Assembly (NCBI GenBank): GCA_964344685.1
Contig: CAYFOK010000007.1
Location: forward strand, 1-64,000
Source: Scalindua sp964344685
GTDB taxonomy: Bacteria; Planctomycetota; Brocadiia; Brocadiales; Scalinduaceae
DNA length: 64,000 nt
Direction: 5' to 3'
The position numbers and the translations under genes were made by a program. Shown in pieces: positions 8,819-17,241 of this stretch; positions within the stretch are counted from its first letter, which is position 1; every line of letters starts with the position of its first letter. The notes beneath the pieces were generated by a model, which saw only the letters and a list, made by a program, of their open reading frames with translations, was not told the DNA's origin and ran no database searches.

Positions 8819-10051
8819 ATGAAAAAGAGAGCCGTAATTACTGGTATAGGAGTAGTATCTCCTTTAGGTATCGGACATCAGGATTTCTGGAATAATCTTG
8901 TTTCAGGCAATTCTGCTATAGCACCAATGGAATGCCTGGATCTATCAAAGTACGAATGTAAAAGCGGAGCAGAAGTAAAGGGTTTAAACCCTGAAGACTT
9001 TTTAGGACGTAAAGGGTTAAGATATCTTAACAAGGGAACAAAATTTCTGGGTTCCAGTGCAAAAATGGCAGTAGATGACGCGAACCTGGAAATTGATGAA
9101 GAGCTGTCAAATCATACCGGAATTCTCATTGGCTCTTCCCTTGGAAATTTCTCACAGACTACAGATTATTTTCACGACATTATAAGGGAAGGTCCATCAG
9201 ATCTTTCACCGATGCAGAGCTACGATGTCGCCTTGAACTCTTCCATAAACTATGTCTCGGTTTTCTTTAAGTTAAAGAGTTTCGCCAGGACTATCTCTTC
9301 CGGATTCACATCCGGTACCGATGCCATTGGTAATGCCGTAAAACTCATACAGAATGGGAAAGCAAAAATAATCATAACCGGTGGAGTTGAGCAAATCTCT
9401 CTGGATCTATACATGATCTTTTATCTTCGAAAGATGCTAGCAGGTTCTAATGGTACAGAAAATGAGATCAGCATGCCTTTCGACATAAGAAGAAATGGTT
9501 TTATTATGAGTGAAGGCAGTTATGTCTTCGTATTGGAGGACTATGATTACGCCATAAGTCGTGGGGCAAGAATATATGGTGAAGTCTCAGGCTATGGAAG
9601 CCTCTTTTCCGGCGGCAGGAACAGCGATATTGAAAACAGAATCGAAAAAGCCGGTAACACAATGAAATCATGTATTGAGGACGCCGGTATAACAACTGAC
9701 GATATAAACGTAATTAATGCAAACGGAAATTCAGGCAAGATGTCAGACCTCATAGAGGCAAAAGCCGTCAAGGAGATTTTCGGGGAGAAAGGAGAAGAGG
9801 TTCCTGTCCACTCTATCAAATCTACCTTAGGGGAAAGTTATGGAGCATCGGGAGCTGCACAGACCGCTTCAGCTTTACTATCTATTACTAATGGTTTAAT
9901 ACCACCTACCATTAGTTGTGATGAAAAAGATCCTGAGTGTAATCTGAATATAGTTAATAATAAGCTTGAAAAAGACATTAACACAGTACTCTTAAATTCC
10001 TTTGATTTATCCGGAAACAACTCCTGCCTGGTTATCAAGAAACATGAGTAA
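8819..10051 (+). CDS. Chain-length-factor-like ketosynthase paralogue lacking all catalytic residues
   Basis: A 410-residue protein that aligns along its full length with FabF-type ketosynthases (VITGIGVVSPLG start, NSFDLSGNN end) but has lost the active site. The nucleophile position reads SSGFTSG with Phe163 where Cys belongs. The first catalytic His becomes Asn302 (NANGNSG). The second becomes Glu339 (STLGESYGA). This is the pattern of KS-beta/chain-length factors of type II polyketide and aryl-polyene systems, where an inactive subunit pairs with an active KS and shapes the product. The active partner lies directly upstream. The start ATG has no strong Shine-Dalgarno; the gene overlaps the next by 8 bases. 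Loss of catalysis is read from the sequence; the chain-length role is inference. Confidence 0.85.
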   Translation: MKKRAVITGIGVVSPLGIGHQDFWNNLVSGNSAIAPMECLDLSKYECKSGAEVKGLNPEDFLGRKGLRYLNKGTKFLGSSAKMAVDDANLEIDEELSNHTGILIGSSLGNFSQTTDYFHDIIREGPSDLSPMQSYDVALNSSINYVSVFFKLKSFARTISSGFTSGTDAIGNAVKLIQNGKAKIIITGGVEQISLDLYMIFYLRKMLAGSNGTENEISMPFDIRRNGFIMSEGSYVFVLEDYDYAISRGARIYGEVSGYGSLFSGGRNSDIENRIEKAGNTMKSCIEDAGITTDDINVINANGNSGKMSDLIEAKAVKEIFGEKGEEVPVHSIKSTLGESYGASGAAQTASALLSITNGLIPPTISCDEKDPECNLNIVNNKLEKDINTVLLNSFDLSGNNSCLVIKKHE

Positions 10052-12071
10052 ATTATTTGAACCAATAAAAATTGGCAGTTTAAAAATCAAGAACCGGTTG
10101 GCAATGTCAGCAATGGACCTTGGCTTTACATCAGACGGCTCTATAAACACGCGCTTTATTGATTTCTATGTAGAACGGGCTCGTGGAGGTGTCGGATTAA
10201 TAGTAGTGGGTGGGTGTTATCCGGAAATGACCGGAAAAGTGTGGAAGAGCATTATCGGTCTAGACAAAGATGAATATATACCGGGTTTAAAGAAATTAAC
10301 CGATACGATCCATAAATATGATGTTAAGGTTGCAGCGCAAATACTTCATGGTGGCAGAAGCGCATCTTCATTTTTCTCTAAAACACACCCTGTATCACCA
10401 TCAAGCCTGTCACACGTCAACATAAAACAGAAACCTCACGCCCTGACCATACCGGAAATAAAGAAAGTAATTGATGGTTATGTTGCTGCAACAATAAGGG
10501 TAAAGAAGGGAGGGTTCGATGCAGTAGAGATACACGGAGGGATGGGATATCTTATAAATCAGTTTCTTTCAAAGGCAACTAATAAGAGAAAAGACAGATA
10601 TGGAGGCAGCCTCAAAAACAGGATAAATTTTGCAAAAGAGATAGTCGTCGCTATAAAGAAACATGTGGGCAAAAAATATCCTATAATCTTCCGCATGTCA
10701 GGTGAAGATTTTGTAGATGAAGGACTCAAGCTGGATGAAAGTGTTGAAATAGCAAAAGAGCTGGAGAAAGCAGGTGTTGATGCATTCAATGTGTCACCGG
10801 GATGGCACGAAAGCCGTATTCCCATTATGCTAATGGCCATCCCGAGAATGTCTTATATCTTTATGTCTGAAAAGATAAAAGATAGTGTAAACGTACCTGT
10901 AATAGGATCAGTGAGAATAAATGACCTCGCTTTGGCTGAGGAAGTAATAGATAATAACAGGTCAGACATTATTTCAATCGGTAGGCCTTTAATAGCAGAC
11001 CCTGAATTGCCAAAGAAGTATAAAAAGAGGCAATTCGATGATATCAGGAGATGTATTGCCTGCAATCAGGGATGTTTTGATTCGCTGTTAAATTTTAAAT
11101 CTGTCAGCTGTTTATATAATGTCAGAGCTGGCAAAGAGAGTGAATTCAAGATCAGGAAAGCTAAAAAGAGGAAAAAAGTAATGGTTATTGGCGGTGGACC
11201 GGGAGGTATGGAAGCTGCAAGAGTTGCCGCATTAAGAGGACATGACGTATATTTATTTGAAAAAACAGATGCACTAGGTGGACAATTAAGATATGCTTAT
11301 ATTCCTCCGGGGCGGGAAGAGATAGAAAATGTTGTCACATTCCTGGAGAATCAGATAAAAAAATTAAATGTAAAAATAGAGCTTTGCAATAAAGCAGACA
11401 TTACTACTATAAAGAAATTAAAGCCGGACGTTGTAATCGCAGCTACAGGGGGCAGTCCGCTAATACCTAAGATTTCCGGCATAAAAGAAAAAAACGTTGT
11501 TGTGGCCGAAGATGTTTTTGATAACAGGGTAAAGGTCGGCAAAGAGGTCGTAATCATTGGCGGAGGTACTATCGGCTGCGAAATTGCCCTTCATACGGCA
11601 AAGATGGGAGCAATGGATCCGGAAGTTGCCTGCTTTCTCTTAAAGAACAAAATTATCAACGGTGATGAAGCTGTAGAACTTACATCAAAAGGAAAGAGAA
11701 ATATCACTATCCTGGAGATGAAAAATAAAATTGGAGGAAGATTCGGTATCTCAACCAGATGGGTCATCTTGAAGCAGGTAGAGGATGCCGGCATCAAAAG
11801 CATAACAGGTATTAAAGTAAAGAATATATCTGTTATATCTAAATCAACAAAAGAGAAAGGTAAGGTCTGCGTAACATTTGAAAAGGACAAGCAAAATGTT
11901 AAGATTGTTGCGGACACAGTTATTATTGCTGCAGGATACAAGCCTAATCAGGAGCTTACCAGAAAATTAAACGGCAAGATTGACGAATTATATAAAATAG
12001 GTGATTGTGTAGAGGTAAGGACCGCACTCGAAGCAATCCACGAAGGATTTGAAGCAGGACTGAGGATTTAA
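10044..12071 (+). CDS. 2,4-dienoyl-CoA reductase-like (FadH/Old Yellow Enzyme) FMN/FAD/Fe-S oxidoreductase
   Basis: About 675 residues in the FadH architecture. An N-terminal OYE TIM barrel binds FMN (LFEPIKIGSLKIKNR start; Tyr169 and His255 at the positions of the E. coli FadH acid pair). A 4Fe-4S cluster motif CxxCxxxCx11C follows (Cys337, 340, 344, 356), then FAD/NADPH Rossmann domains (GGGPGG at about 383; a second GGGTIGCE). Such enzymes reduce conjugated double bonds of acyl-CoA thioesters with NADPH. The start at 10044 overlaps the upstream stop by 8 bases, which argues for coupled expression with the KS pair. It may act on polyunsaturated acyl intermediates; the direction and substrate are not determined. 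Confidence 0.88.
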   Translation: MSKLFEPIKIGSLKIKNRLAMSAMDLGFTSDGSINTRFIDFYVERARGGVGLIVVGGCYPEMTGKVWKSIIGLDKDEYIPGLKKLTDTIHKYDVKVAAQILHGGRSASSFFSKTHPVSPSSLSHVNIKQKPHALTIPEIKKVIDGYVAATIRVKKGGFDAVEIHGGMGYLINQFLSKATNKRKDRYGGSLKNRINFAKEIVVAIKKHVGKKYPIIFRMSGEDFVDEGLKLDESVEIAKELEKAGVDAFNVSPGWHESRIPIMLMAIPRMSYIFMSEKIKDSVNVPVIGSVRINDLALAEEVIDNNRSDIISIGRPLIADPELPKKYKKRQFDDIRRCIACNQGCFDSLLNFKSVSCLYNVRAGKESEFKIRKAKKRKKVMVIGGGPGGMEAARVAALRGHDVYLFEKTDALGGQLRYAYIPPGREEIENVVTFLENQIKKLNVKIELCNKADITTIKKLKPDVVIAATGGSPLIPKISGIKEKNVVVAEDVFDNRVKVGKEVVIIGGGTIGCEIALHTAKMGAMDPEVACFLLKNKIINGDEAVELTSKGKRNITILEMKNKIGGRFGISTRWVILKQVEDAGIKSITGIKVKNISVISKSTKEKGKVCVTFEKDKQNVKIVADTVIIAAGYKPNQELTRKLNGKIDELYKIGDCVEVRTALEAIHEGFEAGLRI

Positions 12072-12075
12072 TATT

Positions 12076-12879
12076 ATGAAAGATATTCGAATGAATCGTG
12101 GAGATAACTCCGGTTATAACCATATGGAATCTGAAGAGATAGAGGCTGATAACGGCAAGAAGATCGGAATCATTTACTTGAACAAACCTGACCGGAACTC
12201 TCTTGGTTCCTGGCTGCTGGATGCCATATATGAGACTATAGACCAGTACGAAAATGATGAAAAAATTGGAGCTATTATTATTGCCAGTAAACTAAGAGGA
12301 GTATTTTGCGACGGTGTAGACCGCGAAGAACTTTTCGGGTCATGGATTTCAGATCTGGTAGCAAAGAAAGACTACGAACGGTTCCATCGTTCCTACGAGA
12401 TGCTTGTAGAAATTGAAAATTGTCAAAAGCCGGTTATTGCCGCTATTAATGGCATTGCGATAGGAGCGGGAATTGAGCTTGCAATGTTATGTGATCTGCG
12501 TATTGCATCAGAACGCGCATTTTTCAATCTGCCTGAAGCCAAACCGGAACTTGGCATTATCCCTGCGCTTGGTACAACTCAACGTTTACCTCGACTCATT
12601 GGTCATGCACGCGCAAAAGAGATGTTATTCCTTGGCAAGATGATCCGTGCAAAAACCGCATTGGAATGGGGTTTAGTCAATCAGGTTGTACCACACAATG
12701 AGGTTTTGAGCCAGGCTATAGAAATGGCAAAGGTGCTGCTGGAGAGAGAGACAGGAGTACTGATAGAAATGAAAAAATGTGTCAACTTTGCCGTAGAGAA
12801 TGATATTACAAAAGGCCTGGAATATGAGGTCGGCATATTTGCTAAAATGATGCGGTCGAAGCTGGCTGAAAAGAAATAA
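12076..12879 (+). CDS. Enoyl-CoA hydratase/isomerase (crotonase family)
   Basis: A 267-residue crotonase-fold protein. Both glutamates that activate water in classical enoyl-CoA hydratases are present: one in GAGIELAMLCD and one in FNLPEAKPELG. Oxyanion-hole segments are also seen (ASKLRGVFCDGVD; NGIAIGAGIE). It starts 4 bases after the FadH-like stop, so it is in the same operon. It could hydrate, dehydrate or isomerise a double bond on the acyl chain built by the ketosynthases. The N-terminus is about 15 residues longer than typical and its start is less certain than the rest. Confidence 0.88.
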   Translation: MKDIRMNRGDNSGYNHMESEEIEADNGKKIGIIYLNKPDRNSLGSWLLDAIYETIDQYENDEKIGAIIIASKLRGVFCDGVDREELFGSWISDLVAKKDYERFHRSYEMLVEIENCQKPVIAAINGIAIGAGIELAMLCDLRIASERAFFNLPEAKPELGIIPALGTTQRLPRLIGHARAKEMLFLGKMIRAKTALEWGLVNQVVPHNEVLSQAIEMAKVLLERETGVLIEMKKCVNFAVENDITKGLEYEVGIFAKMMRSKLAEKK

Positions 12880-12971
12880 CCGTAGAAACATAAAACCGAT
12901 GAAACAGAGCATTATAATCGATATAATAAACCTTTGTTTTTTATCAACAATAATTTCCTGGAGGCAATTCT

Positions 12972-13709
12972 ATGAGTAACAAGACGGCAATAGTAACAGG
13001 TGGTACTAGAGGTATAGGCAAAGCAATCGTACTTGAGCTGGCAAAAAGCGGATGCAACGTCGCCTTCAACTACAGTAAGAGTGATGACCTGGCAAACGAA
13101 CTCGTAAAAGAGATAGAGGGGCTTGGAGTCAAGGCTATAGCAAAGAAAGCAGATGTATCGGATTTTGAAAATGCTAAGGATATGATTAAAGAGGTTAAAG
13201 ATGAATTCGGCCAGATAGATATCCTGGTTAATAACGCTGGAATTACAAGGGATAAACTACTTGCCATGATGAAAGAGGACGACTGGGATGATGTGATCAA
13301 TATAAACCTTAAGAGTGTGTATAATTTCTCCAAGGCAGTAATCATGACCATGATCAAGCAGAAGAGCGGAAACATACTCAACATAACTTCAGTTAGCGGT
13401 ATCGCAGGTGTAGCAGGCCAGGCCAATTACTCTGCCTCTAAAGCAGGAATGATCGGTTTCACAAAAGCCCTTGCAAAAGAAGTCGGTAAGGCAAAAATTA
13501 ATGTCAACGCTATTGCATGCGGTTTTATAGAAACAGACATGACTTCGGAGCTTCCTGAGGAATATAAGCAGAAGATGATTGATATGACCGCCCTTAAGCG
13601 GTTTGGTACGACTGAAGATGTTGCGAAAACCGCGATGTTTATGCTTTCAGACGATGCAAAATATATTACTGGCCAGGTGTTGTCTATCGATGGCGGATTG
13701 GCATTATAG
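12972..13709 (+). CDS. fabG: 3-oxoacyl-[ACP] reductase (FabG, SDR family)
   Basis: A 245-residue short-chain dehydrogenase. NADP(H) motif TGGTRGIG near the N-terminus, NNAGITRD, catalytic Ser in ITSVSG, and YSASKAG holding the Tyr and Lys. The C-terminal TGQVLSIDGG is typical of FabG, which reduces beta-ketoacyl-ACP to the hydroxyacyl form after each ketosynthase step. A strong GGAGG lies 7 bases before the ATG. It is in the same direction as the preceding genes but separated by about 90 bases. The reductive step fits the pathway suggested for the cluster. It could also be the general housekeeping copy. Confidence 0.9.
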   Translation: MSNKTAIVTGGTRGIGKAIVLELAKSGCNVAFNYSKSDDLANELVKEIEGLGVKAIAKKADVSDFENAKDMIKEVKDEFGQIDILVNNAGITRDKLLAMMKEDDWDDVININLKSVYNFSKAVIMTMIKQKSGNILNITSVSGIAGVAGQANYSASKAGMIGFTKALAKEVGKAKINVNAIACGFIETDMTSELPEEYKQKMIDMTALKRFGTTEDVAKTAMFMLSDDAKYITGQVLSIDGGLAL

Positions 13710-13873
13710 AAAGGCTGAAGCAAGAGACTGGATACTAGAAGGAAGAGGTAAGGAAAAAACATAGCGATTAATGTTTACATTTCCTGCTGTCATCTGCTAA
13801 CTGCTTACTTTAGATGTTACTACACCTTGCAGCTACCTCTGAAATTTAATAATTGAAAGGAGTCTATTTTAAA

Positions 13874-14185
13874 ATGCTCTTCTTATTAAAAGTTCAAATC
13901 AAAAAATTACCTGATATGCCGGTTAAGGATTTCCTGGGATTTGTTGTCAAGGAGTGGGAATATTTTATCAGGATGAGGAAAAGAGGCCGGATACTTGCCG
14001 GTGGCAAGCTGGCCGGCAGCAGGGGCGCCGCCGCTATTATTGAAGTTGATTCGAATGAAGACCTTGACCAGCTCGTAACAAACCTACCGCTCTTCCCTTT
14101 TTTCACTGACATAGAAATAACCCCACTCGTATCCACAGACAAAGCACTGCTTGATGTCAAACGCATCCATTCACTTATGAAGTAG
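13874..14185 (+). CDS. Muconolactone delta-isomerase-like small protein (dimeric alpha/beta barrel)
   Basis: A 103-residue protein resembling muconolactone isomerase: MLFLLKVQI start, PDMP near residue 15, GRILAGG core and the diagnostic LPLFPFF..IEITPL C-terminal segment. The fold is a ferredoxin-like dimeric alpha/beta barrel, also used by small polyketide cyclases and monooxygenases. The start at 13874 is the first ATG, 11 bases after AAAGGAG; a TTG at 13853 lies before that site and is unlikely. It is the last gene of the plus-strand lipid-type series. No aromatic-ring degradation genes are nearby, so the classical role is improbable. A ring-forming or isomerising role is only a guess. 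Confidence 0.75.
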   Translation: MLFLLKVQIKKLPDMPVKDFLGFVVKEWEYFIRMRKRGRILAGGKLAGSRGAAAIIEVDSNEDLDQLVTNLPLFPFFTDIEITPLVSTDKALLDVKRIHSLMK

Positions 14186-14304
14186 AGATATGTGAATTCA
14201 AGTTAATACAACACAAATTTTTGCGGATAAAGACAAAAAAAGATAAAAGGGATCACAAATCACTTGATAGCATCTTTAATTTTTTTTGTTAAAAATCCTT
14301 TTCA

Positions 14305-14324
14305 AAAGAGATATCTATCTCTTT
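14305..14324. promoter_or_regulatory. Short near-palindrome, possible operator
   Basis: AAAGAGATA and TATCTCTTT flank a 2-base centre at 14305-14324. It sits about 85 bases before the phosphodiesterase gene. A protein-binding site is possible but nothing identifies the regulator. Confidence 0.25.
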
Positions 14325-14407
14325 GCATTCTTCGAGTCTTCTTGTCATCGGTGCCTTTTGTCCGGGGAACGGTGAGAAAGTTCTAAAACTTTGAAAGGCA
14401 GTATCTG

Positions 14408-14884
14408 TTGAAACGTACATTTGACCATAAAATAGGAATAATTTCTGACACACATGGACTTGTCAGAAAAAGTGTTGTCAAATCTTTTAAAGATGTGGAT
14501 TTGATAATACATGCCGGAGATATTGGAACGGAGGAGGCGTTTGAGACCCTGCAAGCCATTGCCAAAGTTCATCCAGTCCGTGGCAATATTGACGGTGCAA
14601 GATGGGCCAAAAACTTACCTTGTACTGAGGTTGTACAAGTGGGTCATGTATATTTATATGTACTTCACGATTTAAATGCACTTGACCTTGACCCCACAGC
14701 AGCCGGATTTAACGCTGTTATCAGCGGCCACTCCCACATACCAAAGGTCGAAAATAAAGACGGTATTCTCTTTCTCAATCCAGGAAGTGCCGGACCCAGA
14801 CGGTTTAATTACCCGATTTCCATCGCTTTCCTGTATATAAAAGGGGCTTCTATTGAAGCAGAAATAGTGGAGTTAAAGGGATAA
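14408..14884 (+). CDS. YfcE/MJ0936-type metallophosphodiesterase
   Basis: A 158-residue calcineurin-like phosphoesterase. The metal motifs appear in order: SDTHG (about 13-17), HAGDIG, GNID, then SGHSHIP and NPGSAGPRR. This set and length match the YfcE/MJ0936 group, which hydrolyse artificial phosphodiesters and whose natural substrate is often unknown. The gene begins with TTG at 14408; AAAGGCAG lies 8 bases before it, and no ATG precedes the first motif in frame. It is on the same strand as the lipid cluster but about 220 bases downstream, so probably independent. Confidence 0.85.
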   Translation: MKRTFDHKIGIISDTHGLVRKSVVKSFKDVDLIIHAGDIGTEEAFETLQAIAKVHPVRGNIDGARWAKNLPCTEVVQVGHVYLYVLHDLNALDLDPTAAGFNAVISGHSHIPKVENKDGILFLNPGSAGPRRFNYPISIAFLYIKGASIEAEIVELKG

Positions 14885-14983
14885 ATTTTGTCAGAAATTA
14901 AGCGTATCAACGCCACTTAAAACTTGGCAGGTAGACAGTCACTAAAAAAAGAGGGATGTTCATCTCGAAAGCAAGGACTGTTG

Positions 14984-15760
14984 TCACGTTGTCTCGTCAC
15001 TCAGCATTTCATAATCTTTCTCAAGTAAAGCGCTTGCTTCTTCTTTTGCTTTCAAAAGAGAATTTGGAAAATGATCCATCAGTTTATGGTAATACTGGTT
15101 CATGTGTTTAAAATCCTTTTCTACCTCATCCGCTGTGAATGCCAGTACTTTTTCGTAATAATCGGTAGCCAGGTCATATTCTTTTTTTCGATCATGCATT
15201 TCACCCAATGCAAGGTAAAGTAAAGGATTATTTGGAGCATACTCAAGCCCTTTATTTAAAAGCACTTCCGCCTTATGATATTCCTTCTCTTCCCCATAAA
15301 GAAAACTAAGGACACCAAGAGCATAAATATCTCTGCTATTTAACTCCAACGCCTGCAAGTAACTATCCTTAGCTTTTTTAACTGAAATTGCTGAAGATGA
15401 TCTCATAAATAGACCTACTATTTGCTGCATCATCGCATTTTTCAGGTAAGCATCTCCTCTGATTATATAATTCCTATAATCATCCGGAAAGTATTCTACA
15501 AGCTCGTCAATTAATTCAAGATTACCACTTCTAAATATTATATTAGTAATCTCTTTATGGTTACGTTCATAATCAATACCTTCAATACAACAGATTACCC
15601 TTGATTTTGATTTTGGATGGTCGCGAATATATTCATTTTCATCCAAAATCAACTCTTCCAGCTTACTCAATGCCCTGGATTGAGCACATCCGATTAATGA
15701 GACTAGAATAGTGATAATACTCGCAACAACTCCACATTTTGACAGATAGCTTCTCATCAT
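14984..15760 (-). CDS. TPR-repeat lipoprotein
   Basis: A 258-residue protein with a lipoprotein signal ending at LVSLIGC (Cys about 25). The C-terminal two thirds contain tetratricopeptide-like helical pairs (ALELNSRDIYALGVLSFLY; NNPLLYLALGEMH; YDLATDYYEKVL). It is therefore an envelope-attached scaffold, perhaps in outer membrane biogenesis or a secretion step; the partner is unknown. Nothing looks like a Shine-Dalgarno before the ATG, and a promoter-like TATAAT ends only about 6 bases upstream (see the promoter entry), so the mRNA may be leaderless. Confidence 0.75.
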   Translation of the reverse strand: MMRSYLSKCGVVASIITILVSLIGCAQSRALSKLEELILDENEYIRDHPKSKSRVICCIEGIDYERNHKEITNIIFRSGNLELIDELVEYFPDDYRNYIIRGDAYLKNAMMQQIVGLFMRSSSAISVKKAKDSYLQALELNSRDIYALGVLSFLYGEEKEYHKAEVLLNKGLEYAPNNPLLYLALGEMHDRKKEYDLATDYYEKVLAFTADEVEKDFKHMNQYYHKLMDHFPNSLLKAKEEASALLEKDYEMLSDETT

Positions 15761-16080
15761 GAATGCATTATAATAAAAATTCTAATGGATTCAATATTCT
15801 ATATGAAAATCAGAGAACAGCCACATTATAGCCTCAGAGGTGTTTAAAAAGTCTTGATCAATCAGATGGTATCTGATTTAGCTACTGGATTTATTGGTAA
15901 TATCGAGACAAAACTGTTACTCAGGGAAATTACGCAAAATGAACAGTAGATGCCGGATGTCATCACTGCCAGCCCTAATCTACCGTCTAAAAGCAACTTT
16001 GAGATTTGATTATTACTTAACCCTATAAGTGAAAGAAAAGCTTATCCTGAATAGTTACCAGACGAAATGTTAAAACGATA
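15761..16080. other. Intergenic stretch, no gene seen
   Basis: Apart from the promoter-like sequence at its left edge I see no open frame with coding character, no strong hairpin and no repeat in this 320-base stretch. Confidence 0.5.
15767..15794 (-). promoter_or_regulatory. Promoter-like site placing the start at the ATG (possible leaderless mRNA)
   Basis: On the minus strand TTGAAT (15794-15789), a 16-base spacer and TATAAT (15772-15767) precede the TPR lipoprotein ATG at 15760. A transcript would begin at or within a base or two of that ATG. Confidence 0.4.
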
Positions 16081-17034
16081 TTAATCGTTAGTAGATTCCA
16101 GCAGGAAATCGTAACAGTTATCTCTGATTTCGGGATTAGCCCGATGCTTCATTGCATCACGAGGATGCTGATTCAGATGGCCGCTGATTCCATAAATATC
16201 ATTAAATCCCCACTCAATTTCCTTACGCAGTGGAACCAAGTGTTCCTGTATAGTCTTATAAATTGGCCTCACATCAAACTTTGGATTCTTCAGGAAATTC
16301 AGCAACAGTTCTACATTACAGTTTCCTGCTCCACGGCCTATGCCGTTTATGGTCGCATCAAGCAGGTTGACACCGTCAATAATAGCCTGTTGAGTATTTG
16401 AAAAAGCCAGTTGCTGATTATTATGTGCATGGAACCCAAGTTCCTTGTTCGGAGCATGCTCTTTATAGAGCTGCAGATAGCTGGTTACCTGTTCCGAGTA
16501 GAATGCCCCAAAGCTATCCACCAGGTAGAGGTAGTCAACCTCGCTCGCTTCATTTACCTGCTGCAGAGATTCAATAAGGTCAGTCTCGATTGCGGCAGAA
16601 GACGCCATAAGGTTAATAGTTGTCTGATACCCAAGATCCTTAGTTCGTTTTACCAGATCCAGCCCCTTATCAACATCCGTAACATAACAGGCTGTACGTA
16701 CCATTCCAACAACACTCTGTTCCGCAGGAACCAGTGCAGAGACATCAACTCTATCCACATCGTACATCACAGCCAGTAGCGGCGGATCATCGCACTCATA
16801 GGAGTCAACAATATATTTGATATCGTCCTCGTCACAAAAGTTCCATTTGCCGTATTTTTCCCGTGTGTATTCATCACTTACACAAAGTTTTTTGCCAATC
16901 TCCATAATGTCGACACCGCTATCACAAGCTGCACGATAAACCGCTTTAACAAAATCATCCTTGAACTGGTAATTATTTATAAGACCTCCATCTCTGACAG
17001 TACAATCTAAAACCTTTATTTTTTCTCGAAACAT
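16081..17034 (-). CDS. HMGL-like aldolase-domain protein (DRE-TIM metallolyase superfamily)
   Basis: A 317-residue TIM-barrel protein of the HMGL-like family, which includes 2-isopropylmalate synthase and 4-hydroxy-2-oxovalerate aldolase. The N-terminal DCTVRDGG holds the divalent-metal Asp and the catalytic Arg. GFHAHNNQQLA supplies the HxH(N) metal ligands near residue 200, and NGIGRGAGN follows. It lacks the long C-terminal regulatory domain of LeuA, so it probably cleaves or forms a C-C bond on a small oxo-acid. The substrate is unknown. It stands alone on the minus strand. Confidence 0.8.
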   Translation of the reverse strand: MFREKIKVLDCTVRDGGLINNYQFKDDFVKAVYRAACDSGVDIMEIGKKLCVSDEYTREKYGKWNFCDEDDIKYIVDSYECDDPPLLAVMYDVDRVDVSALVPAEQSVVGMVRTACYVTDVDKGLDLVKRTKDLGYQTTINLMASSAAIETDLIESLQQVNEASEVDYLYLVDSFGAFYSEQVTSYLQLYKEHAPNKELGFHAHNNQQLAFSNTQQAIIDGVNLLDATINGIGRGAGNCNVELLLNFLKNPKFDVRPIYKTIQEHLVPLRKEIEWGFNDIYGISGHLNQHPRDAMKHRANPEIRDNCYDFLLESTND

Positions 17035-17241
17035 CTTCTCTGCTCCCGGTAAAATACCTAATATCTGCGTCTAAAAAATTTAAACTTTATATATTAACGT
17101 AAACAGATATAAAAAAACAAGTGAGAAATATAATGAATACCTCAATTACCCAATAATATTTATTGTATTTTAAAAAACTCGTGATAATATCATGACTCAA
17201 ATCCAGTATTATTTATTACAAAGAGAGTCGTACATTTTACC

